From assembly GCF_009301415.1 (NCBI RefSeq), contig NZ_CP045072.1, positions 1,789,001 through 1,853,000 on the forward strand: a DNA stretch of 64,000 bases. Direction: 5' to 3'. Position 1 is the stretch's first letter; the number at the start of each line of letters is the position of its first letter. The notes under the pieces were generated by a model. It was not told where the DNA came from, made no database searches, and was given only the letters and a program-made list of their open reading frames with translations. The position numbers were made by a program, and so were the translations under genes. Positions 53,818-63,276 of this stretch are shown here, in pieces. This DNA comes from Paracoccus kondratievae. Its GTDB lineage: Bacteria; Pseudomonadota; Alphaproteobacteria; Rhodobacterales; Rhodobacteraceae.

Positions 53818-54972
53818 ATGAGGGACAAAAATCGGGAAACCCCCGAAAAAATTGTGCTGGTTCTGCAAGGGGGCGGCGCGCTGGGGGCGTTTCAGGCCGG
53901 CGCTTACGAGGCACTATGCGACGCAGGGCAGGAACCAGAATGGCTGGCCGGAATCTCGATCGGCTCGATCAATGCGGCGCTTATTGCGGGAAACCCTCCG
54001 GGTGAACGCTTGCCAGCGCTGCGTCAGTTCTGGGATCGGGTGACGGGGGCACCCTGGCTCATGGCCCCCTGCCTTGGCAAGGGGCCGCTGCATGAACAGA
54101 TGCGTGCTGCCTGCAACGAAGGCAGCGCCGCCATGACTGCGCTGCTGGGTGCGCCAGGCTTTTTCCGCCCGCGTCTGCCGGACCTCTTTTCGTTTCTGCC
54201 CGGCCTGATGCGCCAGACCAGCTGGTATGACACCGGGCCCCTGCGCGATACGCTGCTAGAGCTGATCGACTTTGACCACCTGAACCGCTACGGACCCCGG
54301 CTGTCTATCGGCGCCGTGGATGTCGAGACGGGCAATTTCACCTGTTTCGACAGCCGCGAGACCACGATCACCGTTGATCATATCATGGCCTCGGGTGCGC
54401 TGCCGCCGGGTTTTCCTGCGGTCGAGATCGAGGGGCGACACTATTGGGACGGCGGGCTGGTGTCGAACTCACCACTGCAATTCGTCTTGGAAACACCCAG
54501 CACCCGGCCACTGTCCATCTATCAGGTGGACCTTTACCCGTCGCGGGACAGCCTGCCCCGCTCCATGGCCGAGGTTGAACAACGCGAACGCGAGATCCGC
54601 TTTTCCAGCCGTACACGGCTGAACACCGATGAATTCCGCAACCGTCATGCGCTGGCCAGCGCAGCGCGCCGATTGCGCGCCCGCCTGCCCCGCGAATTCC
54701 GTGACGACCCGGATCTGACCCGGCTGATCGAGGCAGGCCCTGCCCATCCGGTCAGCCTGATGCATTTGATCTATCGCCATGCAAGCTATGAAGGCGCATC
54801 CAAGGATTACGAATTCTCGCGCCTTTCGATGCTGGATCACTGGCACGACGGGCGGCGGGACGCAGAACGCTCGTTGCGCGATCCGCGCTGGATCAACCGG
54901 CAGGTACCGCAGGATGGGCTGATGATTTTTGACATCAGCGACCCGCATCACCAAGAGGCGGCCGCCAGCTGA
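53818..54972 (+). CDS. Patatin-like phospholipase with DUF3734-type C-terminus
   Basis: 384 aa. Oxyanion loop LVLQGGGALGAFQAGAYEAL, nucleophile elbow GISIGS with S47, catalytic aspartate D211 in YWDGGLVSN. The C-terminal third (RTRLNTDEFRNRHALASAARR, MHLIYRHASYEGASKDYEFS) resembles DUF3734, common in alphaproteobacterial patatins that lie beside hydroxybutyrate dehydrogenase genes; no such gene is here. It probably acts on membrane lipid or PHB granules. GGAGCCGGA precedes ATG. Confidence 0.92.
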   Translation: MRDKNRETPEKIVLVLQGGGALGAFQAGAYEALCDAGQEPEWLAGISIGSINAALIAGNPPGERLPALRQFWDRVTGAPWLMAPCLGKGPLHEQMRAACNEGSAAMTALLGAPGFFRPRLPDLFSFLPGLMRQTSWYDTGPLRDTLLELIDFDHLNRYGPRLSIGAVDVETGNFTCFDSRETTITVDHIMASGALPPGFPAVEIEGRHYWDGGLVSNSPLQFVLETPSTRPLSIYQVDLYPSRDSLPRSMAEVEQREREIRFSSRTRLNTDEFRNRHALASAARRLRARLPREFRDDPDLTRLIEAGPAHPVSLMHLIYRHASYEGASKDYEFSRLSMLDHWHDGRRDAERSLRDPRWINRQVPQDGLMIFDISDPHHQEAAAS

Positions 54973-54985
54973 ACCATCACATGGA

Positions 54986-55015
54986 CACACCGCCCGGCTG
55001 GTTGCGGGCGGTGTG
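54986..55015 (+). terminator. Hairpin after the patatin gene
   Basis: CACACCGCCCG and CGGGCGGTGTG, perfect 11-bp stem, 8-base loop, 13 bases after the stop. No T-run on either strand, so it is likely a weak or bidirectional stop between convergent genes. Confidence 0.5.
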
Positions 55016-55049
55016 ACATGACAGCAGGGGCAATATCAGCGTTGGGGGA

Positions 55050-56156
55050 TCAGTCAGTCTGGAACAGGCTCTTTAGTGTCGAAGGCTGACTGCGCCAGAA
55101 TTGCGGTGGGGCTTTGACGCTGGCACCAAGTTTGGCCGCCGCGTGCCAGGGCCAGCGGGGATCGTAAAGCACGGTTCTAGCCAGTGCGATCATGTCTGCG
55201 TCACCCGTGGCGACGATAGCCTCGGCCTGCTCAGGCTCGGTAATCAGACCAACGGCAATGACCGGGATACCTACCGCCTGCCTGACGGCGCGCGCCAGCG
55301 GCACCTGATAATTCGGCCCGACCGGGATCTTTTGACGCGGGTCCAGCCCGGCGCTGCTGATATGAATGGCGGCACATCCCCGCGCCTCCAGCGCCTGCGA
55401 AAGGGCGATGCTGCCTTCGATGTCCCAACCGTTTTCGACCCAATCAGTGCCCGAAATGCGGGCCGTCACCGGATAGCCCTCTGGCACGGCGTCTCGCACC
55501 GCCTCAAAAACCTCCAGCGGGAAACGCATGCGGTTTTCAAGGCTGCCACCATATTCATCTTCGCGCCGGTTCGACAGTGGCGACAGGAACTGATGCAACA
55601 GATAACCATGCGCGGCGTGGATCTGGATCGCGTCGATCCCCAGCCGCACCGCCCGACGCGCCGCTGCGGCAAAGGCGTCACGTACACGTGTAAGCCCTGC
55701 CCGGTCCAGCGTCACCGGAGGATGGTCACTTTCCGCAAAGGGCAGATCCGAGGCTGATACCGTCTGCCAGCCATTCGCGGCATCAGGCGCGATCTGGGCC
55801 CCGCCTTCCCATGGCTTCGCGGTCGAGGCCTTACGCCCGGCATGGGCAAGCTGGATCGCGATGGGCATGTCGGACCAGGCCCGGACACCTTTCAGAACGC
55901 GATCCATCGCCGCTTCGGTTTCATCATCCCACAGCCCGACATCACCATAAGAGATGCGGCCCTCGGGCAGGACGGCGGTGGCTTCGATGGTCAGAATGGC
56001 AGCGCCGGAATGCGACAGGGCGCCAAGATGGATCAGGTGCCAGTCGGTCATCCGCCCATTCTCGGCGGAATAGGTGCACATCGGAGCAATGACGATCCTG
56101 TTGGAAAGGGTCTTGCCGCCAATGGCAATCGGCTGAAATAGCTGGGATCTGGGCAT
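55050..56156 (-). CDS. Old yellow enzyme family oxidoreductase, YqjM-like
   Basis: 368 aa FMN TIM barrel. APMCTYSAENGRMTDWHLIHLG carries the redox-tuning cysteine C27 of the YqjM class; IQIHAAHGYLLHQFLSPLSN has the substrate-binding histidine pair region; ADMIALARTVLYDPRWPWHAA is the C-terminal FMN phosphate site. It reduces activated C=C bonds with NAD(P)H; physiological substrate unknown. ATG 56156 is used. It lies after the ABC ATPase in the same direction, but a hairpin and 118 bases separate them. Confidence 0.92.
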   Translation of the reverse strand: MPRSQLFQPIAIGGKTLSNRIVIAPMCTYSAENGRMTDWHLIHLGALSHSGAAILTIEATAVLPEGRISYGDVGLWDDETEAAMDRVLKGVRAWSDMPIAIQLAHAGRKASTAKPWEGGAQIAPDAANGWQTVSASDLPFAESDHPPVTLDRAGLTRVRDAFAAAARRAVRLGIDAIQIHAAHGYLLHQFLSPLSNRREDEYGGSLENRMRFPLEVFEAVRDAVPEGYPVTARISGTDWVENGWDIEGSIALSQALEARGCAAIHISSAGLDPRQKIPVGPNYQVPLARAVRQAVGIPVIAVGLITEPEQAEAIVATGDADMIALARTVLYDPRWPWHAAAKLGASVKAPPQFWRSQPSTLKSLFQTD

Positions 56157-56238
56157 GAAAAGGTCCTTACGGTTGTCCCTTTCACATAGGCCGCCGATCC
56201 CTTGCCACAAGCCCTGCCCGCGCGGTTCCTGCCGGCAA

Positions 56239-56263
56239 GGGCGTTTCGGGGGGCAAAACGCCC
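56239..56263 (-). terminator. Hairpin after the ABC ATPase
   Basis: GGGCGTTT and AAACGCCC form an 8-bp stem with a 9-base loop, 10 bases after the ATPase stop. No T-tract follows on the minus strand. It probably marks the 3' end of the hut/ABC operon. Confidence 0.4.
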
Positions 56264-56273
56264 CCTTGTTCGT

Positions 56274-57044
56274 TCAGAAGCTGTTGCGCTCGTGGTAGGT
56301 GCGCAGGAAGTTCTGGATGCGCTGGTCCTTCGGCGCGTGGAAGATGCCCTGAGGGCTGTCCACGGCGACCAGTTCGCCTTTTTCCATGAACGCGACCTGA
56401 TCGGCGACATGGGCGGCAAAACCCATCTCATGGGTGACGACCACCATGGTCATGCCCTCGGACGCCAGCGTCTTCATGACGTTCAGCACCTCGCCCACCA
56501 GTTCGGGGTCCAGCGCCGAAGTCGGCTCGTCAAAAAGCATCAGCCGCGGCTCCATAGCGATGGCGCGGGCGATGGCGACGCGTTGCTGCTGACCCCCGGA
56601 CATGCGCGAGGGGTGGTTTTCCATCTTGTCGGCAAGACCCACCTTGGTCAGCGCCTCGGCCGCGCGGGTCTCGGCCTCGGCCTTTGAAAGGCCGCGCACG
56701 CGGATCAGCCCCTCGGCCACGTTCTCTTTCGCGGTCATATGTGGCCAAAGGTTGAACTGCTGGAACACCATACCGATCGAACGGCGCATCTCGCGCAGCT
56801 TGCGTCCCGACATCTTGCGGCCCGGGGTTTCATAGCCGATCAGCTGGCCGTCTATGCGGATCTCGCCCGAGTCGTATTCCTCGAGAAAGTTGATGCAGCG
56901 CAAAAGCGTGGACTTGCCCGAACCCGAGGGCCCGATCAGGCAAGTCACTTTGCCCGGCGGGATGGACAGATCAACGTCCTTCAGCGCGTGGAACGGCCCG
57001 TAATATTTGTTGACCTTGCGGATCTCGACGGCGGATGCCTGCAT
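56274..57044 (-). CDS. Polar amino acid ABC transporter, ATPase
   Basis: 256 aa GlnQ/HisP class. Walker [11 protein letters not shown]-loop [12 protein letters not shown], signature MSGGQQQR, Walker [16 protein letters not shown]-loop VTHEM. It powers the two permeases directly upstream (4-base gap). As the last gene of a hut operon it probably imports histidine or an imidazole acid; the exact substrate is not shown by sequence. Confidence 0.94.
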   Translation of the reverse strand: MQASAVEIRKVNKYYGPFHALKDVDLSIPPGKVTCLIGPSGSGKSTLLRCINFLEEYDSGEIRIDGQLIGYETPGRKMSGRKLREMRRSIGMVFQQFNLWPHMTAKENVAEGLIRVRGLSKAEAETRAAEALTKVGLADKMENHPSRMSGGQQQRVAIARAIAMEPRLMLFDEPTSALDPELVGEVLNVMKTLASEGMTMVVVTHEMGFAAHVADQVAFMEKGELVAVDSPQGIFHAPKDQRIQNFLRTYHERNSF

Positions 57045-57048
57045 CGGC

Positions 57049-57711
57049 TCAGGTCCTTTCGATCAGATGTTTGGTGATACGCGTCTCAACCCTGCGGCCA
57101 ACGCGCGAGATAGCTTCGACCAGCACCCAGAAGAACAGTGCCAGCACCAGATTCGCCTCGAGGTAACGGTAGGTCTCGGCGGACATGCGGCCGACCTGAT
57201 ACATCAGTTCGGGCACGGTGATGATCGACAGGATCACCGTCTCCTTGGTCAGGATGATCGAGAAATTGACCAGCGCCGGCAGCGACGACACCAGCCCCAA
57301 AGGCAGGAGGATGCGGCGCACGATGGTCGGCTCGGCCATGCCAATGGCGCGCGCAGCCTCGATCTGGCCATGCGGCACCGCCCGGAAGCCTGCGCGGAAG
57401 ATCTCTGCGAAATAAGGGCTGCCATAGAGCGTAAGGCCCAGAAGGCCCGCCGGGATCGCGTCCAGCCGCAGTCCGATCAGCGGTCCGCCATAGTAAAGCA
57501 CGAACAGCTGGACAAGAAAGGGCGTGCCGCGAATGACCTCGATATAGGCCTGGACGATCCAGCCGACAAAGCGCGGTGCGTAACGCTGGACCAGCGCGAT
57601 GACGAGCCCCAGCGCCATGCCAAAGATGGTGCCCAGAATCCAGCACAGCACGGTGACGCCAAAGCCCCTGAGCAGGGACGGGCCGTATTGTTCAAGGATG
57701 CTCCATTCCAT
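57049..57711 (-). CDS. Polar amino acid ABC transporter, permease 2
   Basis: 220 aa, five helices, HisMQ-type domain with the EAA-like loop [23 protein letters not shown]. It starts at ATG 57711, which shares a base with the stop of permease 1 (TGATG). The frame extension to 57759 is not used. It forms a heterodimer with permease 1. Confidence 0.92.
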   Translation of the reverse strand: MEWSILEQYGPSLLRGFGVTVLCWILGTIFGMALGLVIALVQRYAPRFVGWIVQAYIEVIRGTPFLVQLFVLYYGGPLIGLRLDAIPAGLLGLTLYGSPYFAEIFRAGFRAVPHGQIEAARAIGMAEPTIVRRILLPLGLVSSLPALVNFSIILTKETVILSIITVPELMYQVGRMSAETYRYLEANLVLALFFWVLVEAISRVGRRVETRITKHLIERT

Positions 57712-58358
57712 CAGATGGCCGTCCTGTGTTCGAGATAGCGTCCCAGCGCCGAAAGGCACAGGTTGATGATCAGATAGATGCAGGCGGCCGCGATATAGAC
57801 CTCAAGCGGGCGAAAGGTGGTGGCGGCCTGCGCCTGACTGGCGCGGGTGATTTCCATGATGCCGACAACCGAGACCAGCGAGCTGGCCTTGACCAGCAGG
57901 ATCAGTTCATTGATCAGCGCCGGCAGCGAGATGGTCACGGCCTGAGGCAGGATGATCCGGGTCCAGACATCGCTCGGCTTCATGCCAATGGCAACGGCGG
58001 CCTCGGCCTGCCCTTTGGGCAAAGCTGCGATGGCGCCCCGCCAGATTTCCGAGATATAGGCGCTGGCGCATATCCCGACGGTAAAGACCGCCGCAAAAGT
58101 GGCGGGCACGTCGATGCCGATCACCGCAAGCGAATAGTAGAACACCAGCAGCTGCACCAGCAGCGGCACTCCACGGAAAAAGCTGACCCAGAGCGCCGCA
58201 AGTTTGCGCAAGACCATGTTGGATGAAAGCCGCGCCGCGCAGATCAGCGTGCCGATCACCAGCCCCAGCACGATGCCAAGGACCGAAATCAACAGCGTGT
58301 ACCGCGCCGCCCAGATCAGTGGTTCGAAACTATCAAGAAAGACCGGAATGGAGAACAT
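57711..58358 (-). CDS. Polar amino acid ABC transporter, permease 1
   Basis: 215 aa, five helices, HisMQ-type domain with the loop KGQAEAAVAIGMKPSDVWTRIILPQ. It is 55 bases after the binding-protein gene and coupled to permease 2 by a one-base overlap. Confidence 0.93.
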   Translation of the reverse strand: MFSIPVFLDSFEPLIWAARYTLLISVLGIVLGLVIGTLICAARLSSNMVLRKLAALWVSFFRGVPLLVQLLVFYYSLAVIGIDVPATFAAVFTVGICASAYISEIWRGAIAALPKGQAEAAVAIGMKPSDVWTRIILPQAVTISLPALINELILLVKASSLVSVVGIMEITRASQAQAATTFRPLEVYIAAACIYLIINLCLSALGRYLEHRTAI

Positions 58359-58413
58359 GCGCGCCTCGCCTTGGCCCTTGGGAACGGGCGGGGCCAGCCC
58401 CGCCCGTCAGCGA

Positions 58414-59232
58414 TCAGTTGGTCGGGACTTCGCGGGGCAGTTCGGTATAGCTGCCCAGCCATTTTTCCTGGATCGCCTTGACGCGACCGTCGTCCGTCAT
58501 TTTCAGCAGCGCGTCGTTGATAGCCTTGGCAAAGCTTGCGCTGTCATCGCCCTTGCGCAGCACCCAGGCGAAATAGCTCGGCTCACCATACTGGGGCGGA
58601 TCGAACAGGGCAAAGGTCTCGGGGCGGTTGCTGACCAGATAGGTCAGGTTCGGCAGCGAACCTGTCACCGCGTCCAGGCGACCGGCGGCAAGGTCGGCAT
58701 AGGCCTCGTCCGTGGTGCCGTATTCCTTAACGTTCACGCCGCCAAGGCTTTCACCAAAGGTCTGCAGGATGCGGGCCTGAGCGGTACCCTGCTGGACACC
58801 GACGGTCTTGCCCTTGATGTCCTCGGGCTTGGTCAGCTCGGTGTTGCCGGCTGCCTTGATCAGCGCGACGCTGGCATCCGCGATCGGCAGGGTAAAGGTA
58901 TAACGCTCGACCCGGTCGGGCGTGATGGTCACAGGGGCGATAATGATATCGAACTTGCCGACCTCAAGCCCCGGCAGCTCGGCGGTCCAGGGGATGTCCT
59001 GATAGACCGGCTCGACGCCCAGCTCTTTGGCGACTTCGTCAAACAGATCCTTGGTCAGGCCCTCATACTTGCCGTTGTTCAGCATGTCGAAGGGGGCGTA
59101 GTGCATGTCGGTCGCAGTGACGATCTTGCCGGCTGCCTTGATGTCGGCAAGCTGGTCGGCTTGCGCGGCAGTGCCGAGCGCAAGCGCGGTCAGGCCGAAC
59201 AGGGCAGCCTTGATGCTGGTGTGGAAGGTCAT
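58414..59232 (-). CDS. Periplasmic substrate-binding protein of the hut-linked ABC transporter
   Basis: 272 aa family-3 binding protein. Signal peptide MTFHTSIKAALFGLTALALG with AQA cleavage near 23-38; the type-3 signature GKYEGLTKDLFDEVAKELG and FDIIIAPVTITPDRVERYTFTLP follow. TATDMHYAPFDM is the first ligand-binding strand. Ligand likely histidine, urocanate or a related imidazole acid, inferred from position. A hairpin lies just before it, as often seen before abundant binding proteins. The ATG at 59232 is chosen over an upstream frame to 59271. Confidence 0.92.
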   Translation of the reverse strand: MTFHTSIKAALFGLTALALGTAAQADQLADIKAAGKIVTATDMHYAPFDMLNNGKYEGLTKDLFDEVAKELGVEPVYQDIPWTAELPGLEVGKFDIIIAPVTITPDRVERYTFTLPIADASVALIKAAGNTELTKPEDIKGKTVGVQQGTAQARILQTFGESLGGVNVKEYGTTDEAYADLAAGRLDAVTGSLPNLTYLVSNRPETFALFDPPQYGEPSYFAWVLRKGDDSASFAKAINDALLKMTDDGRVKAIQEKWLGSYTELPREVPTN

Positions 59233-59261
59233 GTCAGTCTCTCCTGGTTGGACGGAAATGA

Positions 59262-59293
59262 GGCGCGGCACCGGTGCGTTGCGACGCCGCGCC
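59262..59293 (-). promoter_or_regulatory. Hairpin between hutU and the binding-protein gene
   Basis: GGCGCGGC and GCCGCGCC form a perfect 8-bp stem with a 16-base loop, no T-run. Likely an RNA-processing or stabilising element within the operon. Confidence 0.4.
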
Positions 59294-59299
59294 TATGGA

Positions 59300-60964
59300 T
59301 CAGAGAATGGCAGGAAGATTCAAGCCGTGCTCCCGCGCACAGTCCAGCGCGATCTTGTATCCCGCGTCCGCGTGACGCATCACGCCGGTTGCCGGATCGT
59401 TCCACAGCACCCGGGCCAGACGCGCATCGGCGTCCTCGGTCCCGTCGCAGCAGATGACCATGCCCGAGTGCTGCGAAAAGCCCATGCCGACCCCGCCACC
59501 ATGATGCAGGGACACCCAGGTCGCGCCCGAAGCGGTGTTCAGCAGCGCGTTCAGCAGCGGCCAGTCGGACACGGCGTCCGAACCGTCCTGCATCGCCTCG
59601 GTCTCGCGGTTGGGGCTGGCGACCGAGCCCGAGTCGAGATGGTCGCGGCCGATCACGATCGGGGCCTTCAGCTCGCCGTTGCGCACCATCTCGTTGAAGG
59701 CAAGGCCCAGCTTGTGACGCAGGCCAAGGCCGACCCAGCAGATACGCGCCGGCAGACCCTGGAAACTGATCCGCTCACGCGCCATGTCCAGCCAGTTGTG
59801 CAGATGGGGGTCGTCGACCAGTTCCTTGACCTTCTGGTCGGTCCTGTAGATGTCCTCGGGGTCGCCCGAAAGCGCCGCCCAGCGGAACGGCCCGATGCCC
59901 CGGCAGAACAGCGGCCGGATATAGGCAGGCACAAAGCCGGGGAAGGCAAAGGCGCGCTCAAAGCCCTCTTCCAGCGCCATCTGACGGATGTTGTTGCCGT
60001 AATCGACGGTCGGAATCCCCATATCGGCGAATGCGACCATCGCCTCGACCTGTTTGCGCATGCTGATGCGGGCCGCACGCTCGACCGCCTTGGGGTCGGT
60101 CTCCTGACGCGAGCGCCATTCCGCGACGGTCCAGCCTTCCGGCAGGTAGCCATGGACCGGGTCATGGGCCGAGGTCTGGTCAGTCACGATATCGGGGCGC
60201 ACGCCGCGACGGACAAGCTCGGGGAAAACTTCGGCAGCGTTACCGATCAGCGCCACCGACTTCGCCTCGGCCGCCTTGGTCCAGCGGTCGATCATCTCAA
60301 GTGCTTCGTCCAGCGAATGGGTCTTTTCGTCGACATAGCGGGTGCGCAGACGGAAATCGGCGCGGGTCTCGTCGCATTCGACCGCAAGGCAGCAGGCACC
60401 AGCCATGACAGCCGCCAGAGGCTGGGCACCGCCCATGCCGCCAAGGCCGCCGGTCAGGATCCATTTACCTTTAAGATTGCCGTCATAATGCTGACGGCCC
60501 GCCTCGACGAAGGTTTCATAGGTGCCCTGAACGATCCCCTGCGAGCCGATATAGATCCACGACCCGGCGGTCATCTGACCGTACATGGCCAGCCCCTTGC
60601 GGTCGAGTTCATTGAAATGATCCCAATTCGCCCAATGGGGAACAAGGTTCGAGTTGGCGATCAGCACGCGCGGGGCGTCCTTGTGGGTCTTGAAGACACC
60701 CACGGGCTTGCCCGACTGCACCAGCAGGGTTTCGTCGGTCTCAAGCTTTTGCAGACTGTCGACGATCAGGTCGAAGTCCTGCCAGGTGCGGGCGGCGCGG
60801 CCGATGCCGCCATAGACGACCAGCTCATGCGGATTCTCGGCCACATCGGGGTGCAGGTTGTTCATCAGCATCCGCATCGGCGCCTCGGTCAGCCAGCTTT
60901 TCGCGGTGATCTCGGTGCCGGTGGGCGGGAAGATGTCGCGGGTGTTTTGACGGGGGTTGTCCAT
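59300..60964 (-). CDS. hutU: Urocanate hydratase
   Basis: 554 aa, converts urocanate to 4-imidazolone-5-propionate with bound NAD+. NAD site [11 protein letters not shown] at 172-182; active-site C409 in [16 protein letters not shown]-terminal [28 protein letters not shown] precedes ATG. It lies 12 bases after the acyl-CoA dehydrogenase gene and before the ABC transporter. No hutH or hutI is inside the window, though hutG is the first gene seen upstream. Confidence 0.97.
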   Translation of the reverse strand: MDNPRQNTRDIFPPTGTEITAKSWLTEAPMRMLMNNLHPDVAENPHELVVYGGIGRAARTWQDFDLIVDSLQKLETDETLLVQSGKPVGVFKTHKDAPRVLIANSNLVPHWANWDHFNELDRKGLAMYGQMTAGSWIYIGSQGIVQGTYETFVEAGRQHYDGNLKGKWILTGGLGGMGGAQPLAAVMAGACCLAVECDETRADFRLRTRYVDEKTHSLDEALEMIDRWTKAAEAKSVALIGNAAEVFPELVRRGVRPDIVTDQTSAHDPVHGYLPEGWTVAEWRSRQETDPKAVERAARISMRKQVEAMVAFADMGIPTVDYGNNIRQMALEEGFERAFAFPGFVPAYIRPLFCRGIGPFRWAALSGDPEDIYRTDQKVKELVDDPHLHNWLDMARERISFQGLPARICWVGLGLRHKLGLAFNEMVRNGELKAPIVIGRDHLDSGSVASPNRETEAMQDGSDAVSDWPLLNALLNTASGATWVSLHHGGGVGMGFSQHSGMVICCDGTEDADARLARVLWNDPATGVMRHADAGYKIALDCAREHGLNLPAIL

Positions 60965-60976
60965 GTCTCTCTCCGT

Positions 60977-62131
60977 TCAAGCCAGCAGATGGCCGGAAAT
61001 GATGATGCGTTGGATTTCCGAGGAGCCCTCGTAGATCCGCATGATGCGCAGATCGCGGGCGATCCTCTCGATGGGGAAGTCGCGGGTGTAGCCATAGCCG
61101 CCGTGCAGTTGCAGCGCGGTGTCAGCGATGCGGCCAGCCGCCTCACTGGCCGCAAGCTTGGCCATGCTGGAGGCAAGCGAAAAGCGCCCACCGCCATGAT
61201 GCGCCGCCTGCCGCTGCCGTGCCGCATCCTGCGACAGCAAAAGCGCCTGCCGATAGGCGACGCCCATATCGGCGATCATCCAGCGGATGCCCTGCCGTTC
61301 GCTGAGCGGCTGGCCACCGATCACACGATCCTTGGCATAGGCAATCGAGGCCTTCATCGCCGCCTCGGCCAGACCCAGGCATTGCGCGGCGACCTCGATG
61401 CGGCCGTTGTCCAGCACCTGCATCGCGGTGCGGAAACCCCGGCCCTCTTCGCCCAGCAGGGCGTCATGGGGCAGATGGCAATCAAGGCTCAGGGTGAACA
61501 CATGCCCGCCCTTCAGCCCCATGGTCTTTTCAGGGGCACCCGGCTCAAGCCCCGGCGTGCCCTTGGGCAGGATAAAGGCCGAGATGCCGCGATGCGCCTT
61601 TTCAGCGTCGGTCACCGCATAGACGACGAGGAAATCCGCAACGCCGCCGTTCGAAATAAAACATTTCGTGCCCTTCAGATGCCAGCCATTCTCGGTCCGG
61701 CGGGCGCGGGTCTTCATATCGGCGGGGTCGGACCCGGCGGTCGGCTCGGTCAGGGCAAAAGCGCCCAGAACTTCGCCCGATGCGGCTTTCGGCAGCCACT
61801 GCTGTTTCTGCGCCTCGGTCCCGCCCAGCAGGATAGAATCGGTCGCAAGGTAATGCGCTGTCAGCGCCGAAGCGGTCGAGCCACAGGCCCCTGCAACGAT
61901 CGCCACCGCACGCAACAGCGCCGGGGCGGAAATACCGCTGCCGCCATATTCCTCGGGCAGGTTGGCGCCCATCATCCCGACCTCGCCCAGAACGGCAAGC
62001 TGGTCGTGGACAAAAGCCGAAGTTTCATCAGTCCCGGCAGCCTTCGGCGCGATCTGCTCGGCGCAGATGCGTTCCAGCACGTCGCAGAACAGCCGCTCTT
62101 CCTCGTTCAGCATGTGCCAGTCATCGCTCAT
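60977..62131 (-). CDS. Acyl-CoA dehydrogenase linked to histidine utilisation
   Basis: 384 aa FAD enzyme of the acyl-CoA dehydrogenase fold. GAFALTEPTAGSD at 123-135 and GTKCFISNGG at 154-163 are the FAD/CoA motifs; LQLHGGYGYTRDFPIERIARD and the catalytic base E368 in IYEGSSEIQR are intact. It forms an alpha,beta double bond in an acyl-CoA. Its start overlaps the CoA-transferase stop by four bases (ATGA), and hutU starts 12 bases after its stop. The C-terminal motif is of the butyryl/isovaleryl type and not that of glutaryl-CoA dehydrogenase. Substrate proposed, not proven: imidazolepropionyl-CoA. Confidence 0.93.
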   Translation of the reverse strand: MSDDWHMLNEEERLFCDVLERICAEQIAPKAAGTDETSAFVHDQLAVLGEVGMMGANLPEEYGGSGISAPALLRAVAIVAGACGSTASALTAHYLATDSILLGGTEAQKQQWLPKAASGEVLGAFALTEPTAGSDPADMKTRARRTENGWHLKGTKCFISNGGVADFLVVYAVTDAEKAHRGISAFILPKGTPGLEPGAPEKTMGLKGGHVFTLSLDCHLPHDALLGEEGRGFRTAMQVLDNGRIEVAAQCLGLAEAAMKASIAYAKDRVIGGQPLSERQGIRWMIADMGVAYRQALLLSQDAARQRQAAHHGGGRFSLASSMAKLAASEAAGRIADTALQLHGGYGYTRDFPIERIARDLRIMRIYEGSSEIQRIIISGHLLA

Positions 62132-63276
62132 GCGGTCTCCTCCAATCCGAATTCGCGCAGGATGGCGGCGCGATCTCCGCCAAGGCGCGGGGCCGATGTC
62201 GTGGCCACAGGCTTTGCTGCGTCAAAGCGCACCGGCTGGCCAATGGTCGGGGCAAGTCCCAGCACCGGATGCGGCAACTGGCTGACCAGTTCGCGGGTCC
62301 GGGCATGTTCGTTGTCCGCCGCCTGGGCAATGTCCCAGATCGGCGCAGCGGGCAGGCCCACCCCGGCAAGGGCTGCGACAGCCTCCTCTGTCGTCAGCTC
62401 GCGCGACCAGTTTTCGATCAGGCGCTTTACCTCGGGCTCATGCGCGGTGCGGCTTTCGTCGCTGGCAAAGCGCGGATCCTGCGCGGCCTCGGGCGCACCG
62501 ATCAGCGTTGCAAGCGTGGTGAACTGCTTACCGTTCAGAACCGCAATCACCACCTGCCCGTCGCGGGTCGCAAAGCAGCCAAACGGGGTGGAAAGGGGGT
62601 GACGGTTGCCCACCCGCTGCGGCACCTGCCCGGCATAGAAATGCAGCGCATGGCTGGTCGTCAGCATCGAGAACAGCGCGTCATACATGGCAACGTCCAG
62701 CGTCGCGCCCTGCCCCGTGGTGTTGCGGTTCACAAGCGCGGCCATGATCGCCCAGCTTGCAAACAGCCCCGCGATCAGGTCGGCCATGCTTTCGCCGGTC
62801 TTTAGCGGCGCACCGCCCTCTTCGCCTGTGCCGGCCATCAGGCCCGACATGGCCTGCACGACCAGATCATAGGCCGGCAAGTCACGGAACGGCCCATTCT
62901 GGCCAAAACCCGAGATCGAGCAATAGACCAGCCGCGGATTTGCCTCGCGCAGCGCCTCGGGCCCAAGGCCCAGCCGCGCAGCGACGCCCGGACGGAAATT
63001 CTCGACCACCACATCGACGCGGGCGGCAATGTCGCGGGCCAGCGCCAGATCTTCGGGCGCCTTGAGGTCCAGGACAAGGCTTTGCTTGCCCCGGTTGTTC
63101 AACGTGAAAAGCGCGCTTTCTCCGTCCTTGAACGGGCCGATATGGCGGTAATCGTCACCGGCCGGAGGCTCCAGCTTGATGACCTCGGCCCCCAGATCGG
63201 CCAGAAGCGCGGTGCAATATGGCCCCGCCAGCACGCGGGACAGATCAAGTACCCTGATGCCCTGCAACGGCTTCAT
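62128..63276 (-). CDS. Type III (CaiB/BaiF) CoA-transferase linked to histidine utilisation
   Basis: 382 aa. LDLSRVLAGPYCTALLADLG and EPPAGDDYRHIGPFK are family marks; the acyl-anhydride aspartate is D166 in ESMADLIAG. Such enzymes swap CoA between carboxylic acids, as CaiB does between crotonobetainyl-CoA and carnitine. It overlaps hutG and the dehydrogenase by four bases each. The donor and acceptor are unknown; I propose urocanyl-CoA and imidazolepropionate. Confidence 0.93.
   Translation of the reverse strand: MKPLQGIRVLDLSRVLAGPYCTALLADLGAEVIKLEPPAGDDYRHIGPFKDGESALFTLNNRGKQSLVLDLKAPEDLALARDIAARVDVVVENFRPGVAARLGLGPEALREANPRLVYCSISGFGQNGPFRDLPAYDLVVQAMSGLMAGTGEEGGAPLKTGESMADLIAGLFASWAIMAALVNRNTTGQGATLDVAMYDALFSMLTTSHALHFYAGQVPQRVGNRHPLSTPFGCFATRDGQVVIAVLNGKQFTTLATLIGAPEAAQDPRFASDESRTAHEPEVKRLIENWSRELTTEEAVAALAGVGLPAAPIWDIAQAADNEHARTRELVSQLPHPVLGLAPTIGQPVRFDAAKPVATTSAPRLGGDRAAILREFGLEETA

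Noticed and set aside
59105..62602. A 1165-codon plus-strand frame opposite hutU and the acyl-CoA dehydrogenase
   Set aside because: Antisense shadow; it spans several well-supported minus-strand genes and shows no motifs.
60977..63276. CoA-transferase/dehydrogenase pair as a glutarate (SUGCT/GCDH-like) pathway
   Set aside because: The dehydrogenase C-terminal motif IYEGSSEIQR is of the butyryl/isovaleryl type and the pair is coupled to hut genes; not excluded, but less likely than an imidazole acid.
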